A DNA stretch of 64,000 bases, from assembly GCF_900142915.1 (NCBI RefSeq), contig NZ_FRCM01000012.1, positions 1 through 64,000 of the forward strand, in the 5' to 3' direction. The position numbers and the translations under genes are program-made. Source of the DNA: Mucilaginibacter sp. OK098. GTDB taxonomy: Bacteria > Bacteroidota > Bacteroidia > Sphingobacteriales > Sphingobacteriaceae. The notes below the pieces were generated by a model. It was not told the DNA's origin. It saw nothing but the letters and a program-made list of their open reading frames with translations, and searched no databases. Of this stretch, positions 16,036 to 26,074 are shown in pieces (the stretch's first letter is position 1; every line of letters begins with the position of its first letter).

Positions 16036-16422
16036 ATGGAAGCAAAAGATTGGATTACCTTAATAGTCCTTGTTATAACTGTGATTTCTTCTTATTGGTT
16101 AGCATCCAAACAAACTCGAAAGACCAAAAGAGCAAAATGGATTGAAGATTTTAGGTCTGAAATAGCTAGATTTTTAACACTGTCTATTCGAGTAGAGGAC
16201 AACGATGTAAACACTCTTATCAGTCTTTCAGAGAGTACATGGGTAATTGTTATGTTACTGGATGAAAACAGTAAGATTCAGCTTAAACTTATTGAAGAAG
16301 TAAACATTTTTGGATTATTTATGGCTGAGAAATTTAACTCTAGCCATATTCAGGAATACAAGGAAAGAGTGCAACTTATTAAGGATTTGGCTAAAACTGT
16401 AATTAACAGAGCAAGAACGTAA
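16036..16422 (+). CDS. Small membrane-anchored hypothetical protein
   Basis: 128 residues. One N-terminal membrane segment (WITLIVLVITVISSYWLA, 6-23) is followed by a basic stretch (KQTRKTKRAKW) and a soluble helical domain of about 90 residues. The layout (short anchor, then RAKWIEDFRSEIA) recurs in uncharacterised bacterial proteins; function unknown. The positive charges after the segment place the domain in the cytoplasm. It lies alone in the low-GC pocket upstream of the histidine kinase gene. Confidence 0.65.
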   Translation: MEAKDWITLIVLVITVISSYWLASKQTRKTKRAKWIEDFRSEIARFLTLSIRVEDNDVNTLISLSESTWVIVMLLDENSKIQLKLIEEVNIFGLFMAEKFNSSHIQEYKERVQLIKDLAKTVINRART

Positions 16423-16531
16423 ACTATAATTTTTCTACTATTTTAATTTATATTTCTCGCCAATTTCGATATTCTTACTTTTATTTTCAACTTTAGACTT
16501 AGGACTAAAAACTTCCGACTGTAATTTTGGT

Positions 16532-16539
16532 TACATTTG
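16532..16539 (+). promoter_or_regulatory. Possible -7 box upstream of the histidine kinase gene
   Basis: TACATTTG fits TAnnTTTG and lies 7 nt before the TTG at 16547 or 46 nt before the ATG at 16586. If used, the TTG start would give an almost leaderless message, which speaks for the later ATG; membrane topology speaks for the TTG. Confidence 0.4.
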
Positions 16540-16546
16540 AAATCAA

Positions 16547-19500
16547 TTGAATATTCCATTGGCTCCATCAGGGAAAATACGGTTAATGCTGACTCTATTA
16601 TGCGCCAGCTTGTTTTTTACGGCAGTAATTGTCCGTAAAACATACACCACTGTAAACAACCTCGATCAAACTGCTAAAGTACTTGAAGACAACCTGCAAA
16701 AAAAAGAAGGCTATGTAAATGACCTTATCAATAACAAAAGCAGCTTTAATAAATTAAAGAGCCTTCAAAATAACCCTTATTTCGCCGTAGACCTGATCAA
16801 AGAATTTACTACCGAAAAAAATATCTGGTTTATAACATTAACCCATAACCAGCTGAGTTTTTGGAGCGGTATAAAAGTAATACCTGAACATCCAGGCTCC
16901 ATAAAAGAAGGATACTCGTTCCATAAAGAACCAAACGGATACTATGAGGTTATAAAAAAGAGTGAAGGCAATTTTACTGCGATCTTTTTTATCCCGGTAA
17001 AAATAAATTACACATTTCAAAACGAATATCTTCAAAACACGTTTGCGACCGATTTAAGTAAGGATAATAATATTGAAATAGCCGATTTTACCGATAAAAG
17101 TGTTTATGAAGTACGCAGCACCAACGGTACATACCTGTTTGCAGTTAAAATAAAACAAGGCGAGGTTAGTCATTCATTTTTTTATTATGAGATAACCATA
17201 TGGCTGTTAACCCTGTTATGTTTTTGCATACTGGTTAACAACGTTTGTAATTATATAGCATCAAAGGGGTATCTAATCCTCTCGTTACTTGTATTAGCCT
17301 GCTTTATTGTTTCTGTTCGATGGATAAACTTATATTTTAACTGGCCCGAATTTACTTATCGCCTTGATATTTTTGACCCGGCATTGTATGCATCAAGCTT
17401 TGCCTACCGTTCGCTCGGCGACTTGTGCATTAACATATTATTTATCTGCTGGTTTGTATGTTTTTTATATTCCCGGCGGCGGCAGGTGGTCAAAAACAGC
17501 CCTAATAAAGCAGTCGGTTACCTGATTTTAGTAAGCGGTACATTAATACTGATATCCGTATCAACGCTGTTGCTAAATATCTTTTATGGGCTAATAATGA
17601 ATTCTAAAATAAGCTTTGATGTAACCAATGTGCTTAATCTTTCTTTTTTTAGTGTACTGGGCGTAATAATGCTGTGTTTTAGCTTCCTGATATTTTACCT
17701 GTTAAATGAAGTTTTTTTAACAATATCGGCTAAACTTCCTGTTTCAAATTTAAACAAGGCTTTAATACTGGGTGCGGGTGTTGTTTTAGCAAGCATTGTT
17801 GCGGCTTACTACGAGGACTTTACCCTGTTTTATTTTTTATGGGCTATGCTGGTATTTACAAGAGCCTATTCATACAGGTTTAACAGCGGCAAACTAAATG
17901 CTATTTCGCTATCCTTCATGATTTTAATTTGTGCGCTTATCTCAGCCATAAAGCTCAACCATTTCGAGTCGGTTAAAGAGAAGGAGATCCGTAAGGCATT
18001 CGTTCAGAAATTAGAAGTGCCTAATGATGCAAATGCCGATGTGATATTTAAAAAAGTTGAACGGCAAATAATTGCCGATGCCTCCATAACACAATATTTT
18101 ATCGATAGTGTACACAATACCAATTATGTAAAAACCCGGTTGCAGAAATTATACTTTAACGGATATTTATCAAAATACGATTTTAACGTACACGAATTTG
18201 ATAACAGTAACAACCCTCTTTCGGCAGATAAAAGCTATTCATTGAGCGTATTTAAAGACCTTGTGCTTTATAGCTCATTTAAGGTTTCAGACTATTTTTA
18301 CAGGGTAAATGAATCGTTTGGTTATCAAAACTATTTTGCGATTCTGCCAATCGCCAAAAATGGCAAAAGCCTCGGCACTATCGTTATCGAGTTAAAATCG
18401 AAACCGCTGCAAACATTTGCTTCATTTCCCGATTTGCTGATAGACGGGCAGATAAATCGCGAGGACGAGTTCAGAAACTATTCATATGCTTTTTATATAG
18501 ATGATAAATTAGTAACGCAAAGCGGCACCTATATATATGACCTGGAAAACACAGACTTGCAGGGAGCGGTAAAACAATACAGATCAATAACAACAAGGGG
18601 CAATAATCCGCAATGGTATTTGCACTTTACAAACTACGACCATTTAATTTATAAACCCAGCGAGCGTAATTTAATTGTAGTAAGCAGGGAGCAAAATTTA
18701 CTGTTTATAGGCATTACCTCAATCACCTTCTTTTTTGTAGTGTTTTTGTTGTTTAGCGTTTTAGTATTGTTAATTGGGTGGTTATGGATCAGGATAAAAA
18801 TATTTAATGTTAAAAATAACCGGATAGGGTGGGGCTTTAAGTTGAATTTTGACCTGATACTCTACAAAACACGGATCCAGTTTTCAATGATATTTGCTGT
18901 GGTAGCTACATTAATAGCAGTTGGTTTTATTACCTTCTTTTCAATAAGTACGCAGTATCAAACCCAGCAGGACAAAATCATCAGGGAAAAGATCACCCGG
19001 ATAGCCAGTGCATTTGAAAACAGCGCCTACAACAAATATTTATCAAACATTAACGAAGAAAGCCAGGTTGATTTTAACGAATTTGCCAACACTTACGCAG
19101 CCGACCTTACCCTGTTTAATCCTGAAGGCGTTGAACTGATTAATACCCAGCCCAAAATTTATGAATTCGGTCTGCAAGCCAGGCGAATGAATGCCAAGGC
19201 TTATATATACCTCAGCAAGTTTCAAAAATCGGAATTTGTTAATGACGAAATTATAGGTAAGCTAAACTATAAAGCCGCTTATGTGCCGGTGCGAAATTCA
19301 AACAAAACAATAGCTTATTTACAGCTGCCGTATTTCAGTAATGAGGCCGACTATAAGGAGCGGATCGGATCATTATTAAACATAATGATAAATGTTTATG
19401 CTTTAATTTTTATAGCCATCGGGCTGTTTGCAGTGATAATTGCAAGGCAAATAACTGCGCCATTAAGTTTCATACAGTTCAGCCTAAGTAAAACAACTTA

Positions 19501-20293
19501 TGGCAAAAAGAACGAGCCTATCCGCTGGGATCGTAATGACGAGATTGGCGCATTGGTAAAGGAGTATAATAAAATGATAGCCGCATTGGAAAACAGTGCG
19601 CAAAAACTGGCCCAGAGCGAAAGGGAAAGCGCCTGGCGCGAAATGGCAAAACAGGTGGCCCACGAAATTAAAAACCCTTTAACACCACTAAAGCTTGGCT
19701 TGCAATTGCTGGATAAATCATGGAAGGATAAAGATCCTAAGTTTGACCAGAAGTTTGAACGGTTCAGCAAATCGTTTGTTGAACAGATAGAAAGCTTATC
19801 GAACATCGCCTCTGAGTTTTCGGCTTTTGCAAAGATGCCCGATACCAAGCTTGAGCAGATAAACATTTTTGACGTATTAACCCAGGCCGTTACCATTTTT
19901 AAACAAATGGATAATGTTAAAATTGTATTTCATAGCCCTGAAAATCCTTTTATCATAAACGCCGACCGCGACCAGCTCCTGCGTTGTTTTAATAATTTAT
20001 TAAAAAATGCTATTGAGGCAGCGCCTGCAGATAGGTATGGCGTAATTGAAATTAATTACCTGGTAACCCATAAAAATATTTTGCTCACCATAAAAGACAA
20101 TGGCAATGGCATTCCCGAAAATTTACGCGAAAAGATCTTTGAGCCCAATTTTACTACAAAAAGTTCCGGCACCGGGCTTGGATTAGCCTTTGTTAAAAAC
20201 TCCGTTGAAAATGCCGGTGGTAAAGTTTGGTTTGAAACCCAGCTTGGCCATGGTACCACCTTTTACTTTAGCCTGCCTTCGGCTTTGGTGTAG
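16547..20293 (+). CDS. NtrY-like sensor histidine kinase, 1248 residues
   Basis: Membrane sensor kinase. The N-terminal 40 percent alternates membrane segments (about 13-30, then a cluster from 220 to 430) with an extracytoplasmic loop at 35-215. A second loop (about 450-715) is followed by segments near 720-750 and 777-800, another sensor region, a segment at 945-966 and a HAMP domain at about 967-1020. The H-box is VAHEIKNPLTPLKL with H1039, the N-box NNLLKNAIEAAP at about 1149, then DNGNGIPE and TGLGLAFVK. The HEIKNPLTP type is that of NtrY-like kinases. No response regulator is adjacent. The start is uncertain: TTG at 16547 keeps basic residues before the first segment, ATG at 16586 is the alternative. 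Confidence 0.88.
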   Translation: MNIPLAPSGKIRLMLTLLCASLFFTAVIVRKTYTTVNNLDQTAKVLEDNLQKKEGYVNDLINNKSSFNKLKSLQNNPYFAVDLIKEFTTEKNIWFITLTHNQLSFWSGIKVIPEHPGSIKEGYSFHKEPNGYYEVIKKSEGNFTAIFFIPVKINYTFQNEYLQNTFATDLSKDNNIEIADFTDKSVYEVRSTNGTYLFAVKIKQGEVSHSFFYYEITIWLLTLLCFCILVNNVCNYIASKGYLILSLLVLACFIVSVRWINLYFNWPEFTYRLDIFDPALYASSFAYRSLGDLCINILFICWFVCFLYSRRRQVVKNSPNKAVGYLILVSGTLILISVSTLLLNIFYGLIMNSKISFDVTNVLNLSFFSVLGVIMLCFSFLIFYLLNEVFLTISAKLPVSNLNKALILGAGVVLASIVAAYYEDFTLFYFLWAMLVFTRAYSYRFNSGKLNAISLSFMILICALISAIKLNHFESVKEKEIRKAFVQKLEVPNDANADVIFKKVERQIIADASITQYFIDSVHNTNYVKTRLQKLYFNGYLSKYDFNVHEFDNSNNPLSADKSYSLSVFKDLVLYSSFKVSDYFYRVNESFGYQNYFAILPIAKNGKSLGTIVIELKSKPLQTFASFPDLLIDGQINREDEFRNYSYAFYIDDKLVTQSGTYIYDLENTDLQGAVKQYRSITTRGNNPQWYLHFTNYDHLIYKPSERNLIVVSREQNLLFIGITSITFFFVVFLLFSVLVLLIGWLWIRIKIFNVKNNRIGWGFKLNFDLILYKTRIQFSMIFAVVATLIAVGFITFFSISTQYQTQQDKIIREKITRIASAFENSAYNKYLSNINEESQVDFNEFANTYAADLTLFNPEGVELINTQPKIYEFGLQARRMNAKAYIYLSKFQKSEFVNDEIIGKLNYKAAYVPVRNSNKTIAYLQLPYFSNEADYKERIGSLLNIMINVYALIFIAIGLFAVIIARQITAPLSFIQFSLSKTTYGKKNEPIRWDRNDEIGALVKEYNKMIAALENSAQKLAQSERESAWREMAKQVAHEIKNPLTPLKLGLQLLDKSWKDKDPKFDQKFERFSKSFVEQIESLSNIASEFSAFAKMPDTKLEQINIFDVLTQAVTIFKQMDNVKIVFHSPENPFIINADRDQLLRCFNNLLKNAIEAAPADRYGVIEINYLVTHKNILLTIKDNGNGIPENLREKIFEPNFTTKSSGTGLGLAFVKNSVENAGGKVWFETQLGHGTTFYFSLPSALV

Positions 20294-20478
20294 CGTTTTT
20301 TGAGGCAGATTTAGCCTTGACCAACTCTTTAAACATTTAATAAACATTCCTAAAAGTAAAGCAACCCCGCGAGCTACGAGTAAATTATTGTCTTTTTTTC
20401 AATGTTTAATTGATATTGTGTTGATTACAAGCATTTTATGACAATTGAGTATTGTAATTAAAATAATTAACTGTAATA

Positions 20479-20509
20479 ATATAGTACTATGTTATAAATA
20501 GTACTATAT
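20479..20509. promoter_or_regulatory. Palindromic operator candidate before the M1 peptidase gene
   Basis: A perfect 12-bp inverted repeat ATATAGTACTAT (20479-20490) and ATAGTACTATAT (20498-20509) with a 7-nt spacer. It overlaps the -7 box TATATTTG at 20505-20512, so a bound protein would block transcription. The regulator is unknown. Confidence 0.6.
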
Positions 20510-20512
20510 TTG
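20505..20512 (+). promoter_or_regulatory. -7 box of the M1 peptidase gene
   Basis: TATATTTG matches the consensus and lies 21 nt before the ATG at 20534. It is covered on its left half by the palindrome at 20479-20509. Confidence 0.5.
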
Positions 20513-20533
20513 AATAAATTAAAAATACTTGAA

Positions 20534-23011
20534 ATGAGAAGAATTAGCGCCACCTTACTTTGCGGACTGATATTGGCCAATGTACTGTTCATTCCACTCT
20601 TCGCTCAGGACCTCAAATCAGAATTTCCGGTTAAAGGTTATCATGAAACAGCTCCCAGGATCAATGACTTGGTACATACCAAACTGGATGTTCGGTTTGA
20701 TTATAAAAAACGTTATTTATATGGTAAGGAGTGGGTTACCCTCCGCCCTCATTTTTACCCCACTGATACACTTAGGCTGGATGCTAAAGGGATGGAGATC
20801 CATACTATTGCGATCATAAAAAATGGTAAAAGCGTGCCTTTGCATTTTTCATACGACAGCTTGAGCTTAAATATTAAATTGAATAAGATCTATCAGCCTG
20901 AAGAAGCCTACACTCTGTACATTAATTATACTTCAAAGCCCGAAGAGTTAAAAGGGAGGAAAAATAATGAGCATGGGTTGTATTTTGTTAAACCCGATGG
21001 GGCTGAAAAAGACAAGCCTACTCAAATATGGACGCTGGGGGAGCCGGAAAACAATTCAGCATGGTTTCCAACTATTGATAAGCCTAATCAAAAAACTACC
21101 GGAGAGATTAGTATAACCACCCTTTCAAAGTATACTACACTATCCAATGGCCGGTTGGCTTCGCAAAAAAACAATGCAGATGGCACCCGTACTGATACCT
21201 GGAAAATGGAGTTGCCGCATTCGCCGTACCTCTTTATGATGGCTGTTGGGGATTTTAAGATCTACAAAGATAGCTGGCACGGAAAAGAGGTAAGCTATTA
21301 CATGGAGCCAAAATACGCGCCCTATGCCAAAGATATGTTTGGCCTTGTACCTGAAGCAATGGAGTTTTTCTCCAAAACACTTGGGGTTGACTTTCCCTGG
21401 AACAAATATGCGGAGGTGGTTGTGCGCGATTACGTAGGCGGGGCCATGGAAAATACAACAGCGGCTATATTTGGTGGTCAATCAACCAAAAGAGAATTAA
21501 TTGACAGTTGGTATAATGCAGGTATTGAACATGAATTGTTCCACCAGTGGTTTGGCGACTATGTGACCGCAGAAAGCTGGAGCAATATTACGCTGAATGA
21601 ATCCTTTGCGGATTTTGGAGAGATCATCTGGCTGGAACATAAATATGGCAAAGATGCCGCAGATGAACATGTACAACAAGGTTTGCAGAATTACCTGGGC
21701 AGCAGCGATGCACGAACAAAAAGCCTGGTCACTTTTTATTATAAAAATCCCAAAGATCCATTTGGTATCACCTATTCAAAAGGCGGGCGTATTTTAAATA
21801 TGCTGCGAAACTATTTAGGTGATGCTGCTTTTTATAAAGGGTTACATATTTACCTAACCACATATGCTTTTAAAAATGCGGAAGTGCCGCAATTAAGAAT
21901 TGCCATGGAGGAAGCCAGTGGCCTTGATCTGAACTGGTTTTTTAACCAGTGGTATTATGGCGCCGGGCATCCGGAACTAAACATCAGCTATAAATGGGAC
22001 GATACAACAAAAACGGAAACCGTTTACCTGCAACAAGCACAGGACGGAATCCCTTTTGTATTACCTGTTGCTATTGATCTTTATGCGAAAGGTTCAAAGG
22101 AACGGCATAAGGTATGGCTGCGCAACAAAGCGGACACATTAATTTTTAAAGCAGCATCAAAACCCGACCTGGTTAATGTGGATGCAGATAAAATCCTGGT
22201 CACCAAAAAAACAGATAATAAAACACTTGAAGAGTACATTTTTCAATATTTTAAAGCGCCATTATATCTTGACCGGGATGAAGCGATTGAGGTTGCTGCG
22301 AAAAATCAGTCAGAGAAAGGTGCACGAAAAGTGCTCATCGCTGCATTGAAAGATAAGTTTCCGGGTTTGCGCCTTAAAGCTATCGGCGTGTTGAACATGA
22401 AGCACGAAGATATACGAAATGCTGACGATGATTTACGAAACGCAGCTATTCCAATATTAATTGAACTTGCCAAAACAGACACTAATACGCAGGTTCAGGC
22501 TGCTGCCATTAACACCCTCTCAGTATTGAAAGACCCGGTTAATATGAATGTGTTTAAACAAGCGTTAAACAGCCAGTCATATTTGGTAGCCGGTGCCGCT
22601 TTAAATGGTATTATACAGTTAGACCCTACCTTGGGTATGACTTACGCAAAGAGCTTTGAAAATGACAATGAGGGGGCTTTAACTCAAGCTATTATAAGTG
22701 TGTATGCCACCAATGGCGGAGAGGCCCAGTGGCCATTTGTGTACAACCACTATAAGGAGGCTAATTTCCAGGATCAGGTACATCTCACTATGAGGTTTGC
22801 TGGCATGATTGGTCGTTTAACACAACCTAAAGAGGTACAAAACGGTATTGACGAGCTGAAACAGCTGGGCATCAACTATAAAGGCTCCGGTGCTGCTCCT
22901 TACATGATCAAATTCCTGAATACTATTAAGGAACAGCGTGCGAAATTGAATGATACAATTTCTGCAAAAGCAGCCAATGATGCTATTCAGCAGATAAATG
23001 ACGCAAAATAA
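20534..23011 (+). CDS. M1-family metallopeptidase (aminopeptidase)
   Basis: Secreted zinc aminopeptidase, 825 residues from the ATG at 20534; an upstream TTG at 20510 lies inside the promoter. A signal peptide ends at about residue 25 (FIPLFAQD). The substrate-binding GGAMEN is at about 302-307 and the zinc site is HELFH with H333, E334 and H337 and the third ligand E356 (NESFADF), the classical HExxH-x18-E. From about 560 to the end the sequence is helical and repeat-like, as in M1 proteins with a HEAT-type C-terminal domain. It probably acts in the periplasm or at the surface on peptides. The gene is monocistronic, with a strong terminator at 23035-23061. Confidence 0.94.
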   Translation: MRRISATLLCGLILANVLFIPLFAQDLKSEFPVKGYHETAPRINDLVHTKLDVRFDYKKRYLYGKEWVTLRPHFYPTDTLRLDAKGMEIHTIAIIKNGKSVPLHFSYDSLSLNIKLNKIYQPEEAYTLYINYTSKPEELKGRKNNEHGLYFVKPDGAEKDKPTQIWTLGEPENNSAWFPTIDKPNQKTTGEISITTLSKYTTLSNGRLASQKNNADGTRTDTWKMELPHSPYLFMMAVGDFKIYKDSWHGKEVSYYMEPKYAPYAKDMFGLVPEAMEFFSKTLGVDFPWNKYAEVVVRDYVGGAMENTTAAIFGGQSTKRELIDSWYNAGIEHELFHQWFGDYVTAESWSNITLNESFADFGEIIWLEHKYGKDAADEHVQQGLQNYLGSSDARTKSLVTFYYKNPKDPFGITYSKGGRILNMLRNYLGDAAFYKGLHIYLTTYAFKNAEVPQLRIAMEEASGLDLNWFFNQWYYGAGHPELNISYKWDDTTKTETVYLQQAQDGIPFVLPVAIDLYAKGSKERHKVWLRNKADTLIFKAASKPDLVNVDADKILVTKKTDNKTLEEYIFQYFKAPLYLDRDEAIEVAAKNQSEKGARKVLIAALKDKFPGLRLKAIGVLNMKHEDIRNADDDLRNAAIPILIELAKTDTNTQVQAAAINTLSVLKDPVNMNVFKQALNSQSYLVAGAALNGIIQLDPTLGMTYAKSFENDNEGALTQAIISVYATNGGEAQWPFVYNHYKEANFQDQVHLTMRFAGMIGRLTQPKEVQNGIDELKQLGINYKGSGAAPYMIKFLNTIKEQRAKLNDTISAKAANDAIQQINDAK

Positions 23012-23034
23012 AGGGGGAATATTTCATAATAATA

Positions 23035-23061
23035 AAAAAGCACCTATGCCAGGTGCTTTTT
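23035..23061. terminator. Bidirectional rho-independent terminator
   Basis: AAAAAGCACCT and AGGTGCTTTTT form an 11-bp perfect stem with loop ATGCC. A-run and T-run flank it, so it works for both the rightward peptidase gene and the leftward TonB receptor gene. Confidence 0.85.
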
Positions 23062-23105
23062 ATTAACTGATCTTATAAAGAACGAAGCATAAAATATTTT
23101 TAAAA

Positions 23106-25904
23106 TCAATTTTTAACCCGGTTTTTTTCGCTTTCTGCACCATTGGCTTCGTGCTGGCGCTGGTTGGTAATGGCTTTACCAAATCTGTAACTTAACGTTA
23201 AAACGGCTAGCCTGGTATCATTACGGTTATGATAAGATGCTTCGGCAAGCGCCAGGTTGTTGATCACCCCTGTGTTTCTGTATATATAAAAAATATCATT
23301 TACTGTAAGCTTGAGCGTGGTGCTGGCCGACAGTTTTTTAGAGATACCCCCGTTTACCTGCTCGCGGTTTCCCAACACAAATTGTGCATAGGTTATTTTA
23401 CTCTGATAATATCCGTCGAGCTGGGCGTTCCAGGTTTTGCTGATGCTGAATTGCAGGATAGGTTGAATGTAAACGTAGGTTCCTTTAGTATCAAGTGGGC
23501 CGGTATAAAAGTTGCTTTTATATTCGTTATTACCAACCTCGGCGTAGATGTGAAAATTAAACCAGCTTGCAGGATCAAAACTGGCATCAACAGAAATAGT
23601 TTTGCTTATGGTGCTGCCAATATTACCGGGCCTGCTGTAATAAATACCATTCAGGATCTGGATGGTTTCATCAACGTCATTTGTTGTTTTTCCATAGCTT
23701 ATAGTGGTTGTGATCCTGTTTTTAAAGGTATGTGAAAGCTCAATGTTATTTGTAAACGCAGGATTCAGCAAGGGATTACCTACATAATAAGTAAACTTAT
23801 CCAAAGGAGTGATGAATGGATTAAGGTCCTGGTAATACGGGCGGTTTATCCTGCGCCCATATTTTAGTCCAAATTGATTGTTCCCGGCGGTATCCAGTTT
23901 ATATAGAAGATAAAAAGTTGGGAAAAGATTAGTGTAATTGCGTTTAAAGGCAGAATCCGGCTTTATGGCATTACCAAGCTGGTGCCCGTCTGAACCTGTG
24001 TTTTCAACCCTTAGTCCGGCCTGGATAGAAAGCTTTTTAAAATCCTTATTCAAATTCAGGTATGCCGCATTTATATTTTCCTTGTAAATAAAATGATTGC
24101 TTTTGTCATAATCAGGTGTGGTTACATTATTTACCGTATTTGAATAAACAGCCAGGTTATCAGTTTTGGTATAGCTTGATTTTAGGCCTGCGGCCAGCTT
24201 CCATCCATCTGCTAAAGGGTGGGTATAATCTGTTTTTGCAGAATAGATATGAATATCAGACGGGAGCGTACCTGTTAACAGATCCTTTGAAATCAATGTT
24301 TGATTGGGCAAATAACTCTCGTTATTAAATTGCTGGTTCCTGTTATTGCGGTAAACTATGTAATCAAAATCGGCTGTAAGCTCCTTCCCGTTCTTATCAT
24401 ATTCGTGCCTGTAATTAAGGTTGATCCCGCCATTTTTAAAATGATCGCTTTCCCTGTTATGCGCCAAAATAAGTGAATCGAGCTGGCTGCCTGCATCTAA
24501 AAGCCTGCTGGTATTTGAAAAATTATTGGTTGATGGCCGGTACATACCATTCAGCACAATTCCCCAGGTTGTTTTATCAGACTGGTAATAGTCCATCCCT
24601 ATCTTCGTATTTACCGCCTGTCCGTTATTGGTAATATCGTTATGCTGCATAAAATAAGAGCTGGTACTGCCATCGGCATTTTCATACCTGCGGTTAATAT
24701 CAAGGTAATTAAAACCGTTTTGAACATTATAACTTACGGTACCGAAAAAATTAAATTTATTATCCCGATAATTAAAGTTGAAGCTGTTGTTGGTTTTTGC
24801 TTTTACTCCCTGAACATATGCCAGGCTCAATCCACCATTAAAGCCCCTGGCTTTGTTTCTTTTTGTTCGGATGTTGATCACACCCGAATTTCCGGCGGCA
24901 TCATACTTGGCAGGCGGGTTGGTCATGATCTCTACCTGGTCGAGCGTGGAGGATGGCAGCGAACGCAGGTAATTCTGAAGGTCATCGCCCGAAAGGTAGG
25001 TGGGCTTATCATCAATATAAATAGCTACTCCTGCTTTACCTTTCAGGCTTATGCTCCCGTTTTGTTCATCTACCTGCACCCCGGGCGATTTTTCCAATAC
25101 TTCAAGCGCGGTTGTGCCCGCATTGCTGATCAGCGCATCTACGTTAACAACTGTACGGTCAATCTTTTGCTCAATAAGAGGCTTTTTACTTATAATGGTA
25201 ACTTCTTTTAAATTTGTGGTTTTTGTGCCGAGCACGATATCAGGCAGCTGGATTGTTTTAAGATCAGCCAAAGAAACTGCTACCGAAATACTATCCATTC
25301 CAACTGCCGAAATTTTGAGCAGGTAATTCCCTTTCTCCGTTAAATTTAATTTGAAGTACCCACCGGTATCCGTTATTACCGACTGGAGGACTTTTCCAAA
25401 ATCAGCTTTTTGGATACTTACATTCGCAAAATCAACCGGTTTACGGGCAAGGTTTATAACCCTACCCTTTATTTCGTAAGCTGTTTGTTTTGTTTGCTTT
25501 TCGATAAAGATATTTTGATTAACCTGCCTGTATGAAACAAAAGTATTTTTCAATAATTCCTGCAGCGTTTGTTCAACGGTGCGGGTGCCGTAGGGCAGGG
25601 TTATGTTGGTGAGTTTTTTAAGATCGGCCTTGCGGTAATAATAAACAAAAGAGGTTTGCCGCTCCATTGCCTTAATGGCGGTTTCCACGCTTTGCTGTTT
25701 AAGGCCCAGGGTAACCTTTTCGGTAGTAATATCCTGCCCCTTACTGGCAGTAGCCAGCAGCAGTTGGAAAGTGGTTAATAATATTAAAGTTACCAGTACA
25801 CTTATACGCATTAATTGACGGATAAAAGTTTTATTAGCTGTTATAATACCGGGCAGGTTAGCAAATAGCTCTCCCGGTTTCCGCATTTTTGCAGAAAAAT
25901 TCAT
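23106..25904 (-). CDS. TonB-dependent receptor with STN domain
   Basis: Outer-membrane receptor, 932 residues, that imports an unknown ligand with TonB energy. After a long N-terminus with the signal segment at about 29-57 comes an STN (secretin/TonB short N-terminal) domain (about 62-122, VTLGLKQQSVETAIKAMERQ), then a carboxypeptidase-regulatory-like domain (about 128-215), a plug (about 225-345, with IYIDDKPTYLSGDDL) and a barrel of the OMP_b-brl_3 type ending in YRFGKA. The STN domain usually signals to a FecR anti-sigma protein, and a fecR-like gene lies 170 bp upstream in the same direction, without a sigma factor gene. The two are probably co-transcribed. Confidence 0.93.
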   Translation of the reverse strand: MNFSAKMRKPGELFANLPGIITANKTFIRQLMRISVLVTLILLTTFQLLLATASKGQDITTEKVTLGLKQQSVETAIKAMERQTSFVYYYRKADLKKLTNITLPYGTRTVEQTLQELLKNTFVSYRQVNQNIFIEKQTKQTAYEIKGRVINLARKPVDFANVSIQKADFGKVLQSVITDTGGYFKLNLTEKGNYLLKISAVGMDSISVAVSLADLKTIQLPDIVLGTKTTNLKEVTIISKKPLIEQKIDRTVVNVDALISNAGTTALEVLEKSPGVQVDEQNGSISLKGKAGVAIYIDDKPTYLSGDDLQNYLRSLPSSTLDQVEIMTNPPAKYDAAGNSGVINIRTKRNKARGFNGGLSLAYVQGVKAKTNNSFNFNYRDNKFNFFGTVSYNVQNGFNYLDINRRYENADGSTSSYFMQHNDITNNGQAVNTKIGMDYYQSDKTTWGIVLNGMYRPSTNNFSNTSRLLDAGSQLDSLILAHNRESDHFKNGGINLNYRHEYDKNGKELTADFDYIVYRNNRNQQFNNESYLPNQTLISKDLLTGTLPSDIHIYSAKTDYTHPLADGWKLAAGLKSSYTKTDNLAVYSNTVNNVTTPDYDKSNHFIYKENINAAYLNLNKDFKKLSIQAGLRVENTGSDGHQLGNAIKPDSAFKRNYTNLFPTFYLLYKLDTAGNNQFGLKYGRRINRPYYQDLNPFITPLDKFTYYVGNPLLNPAFTNNIELSHTFKNRITTTISYGKTTNDVDETIQILNGIYYSRPGNIGSTISKTISVDASFDPASWFNFHIYAEVGNNEYKSNFYTGPLDTKGTYVYIQPILQFSISKTWNAQLDGYYQSKITYAQFVLGNREQVNGGISKKLSASTTLKLTVNDIFYIYRNTGVINNLALAEASYHNRNDTRLAVLTLSYRFGKAITNQRQHEANGAESEKNRVKN

Positions 25905-25960
25905 AATTTTAAATGTTTTAGTTATTTCCGAATGATTTAAAACCCCGGGTACCCCGGGAT

Positions 25961-25990
25961 CCTGTAAGCCGATGCCAGTCGGCTTGCAGG
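25961..25990 (-). other. Hairpin between the FecR-type gene and the TonB receptor gene
   Basis: CCTGTAAGCCGA and TCGGCTTGCAGG pair with one mismatch around a 6-nt loop. A C/G-rich palindromic stretch (CCCCGGGTACCCCGGG) lies beside it at about 25943-25958. It might reduce readthrough or be a repeat; there is no T-run. Confidence 0.4.
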
Positions 25991-26074
25991 TTTATTATTA
26001 GTTTCTTTCGCCTTGCGATAAAACCGTGGTATTACCTTATTTTATGTGGATCATTTTTGCTTGTTGATTTGATA

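Noticed and set aside
15918..16145. 75-residue frame starting beside the 87-residue frame
   Set aside because: It overlaps the better-supported 128-residue membrane protein in another frame and has no recognisable pattern.
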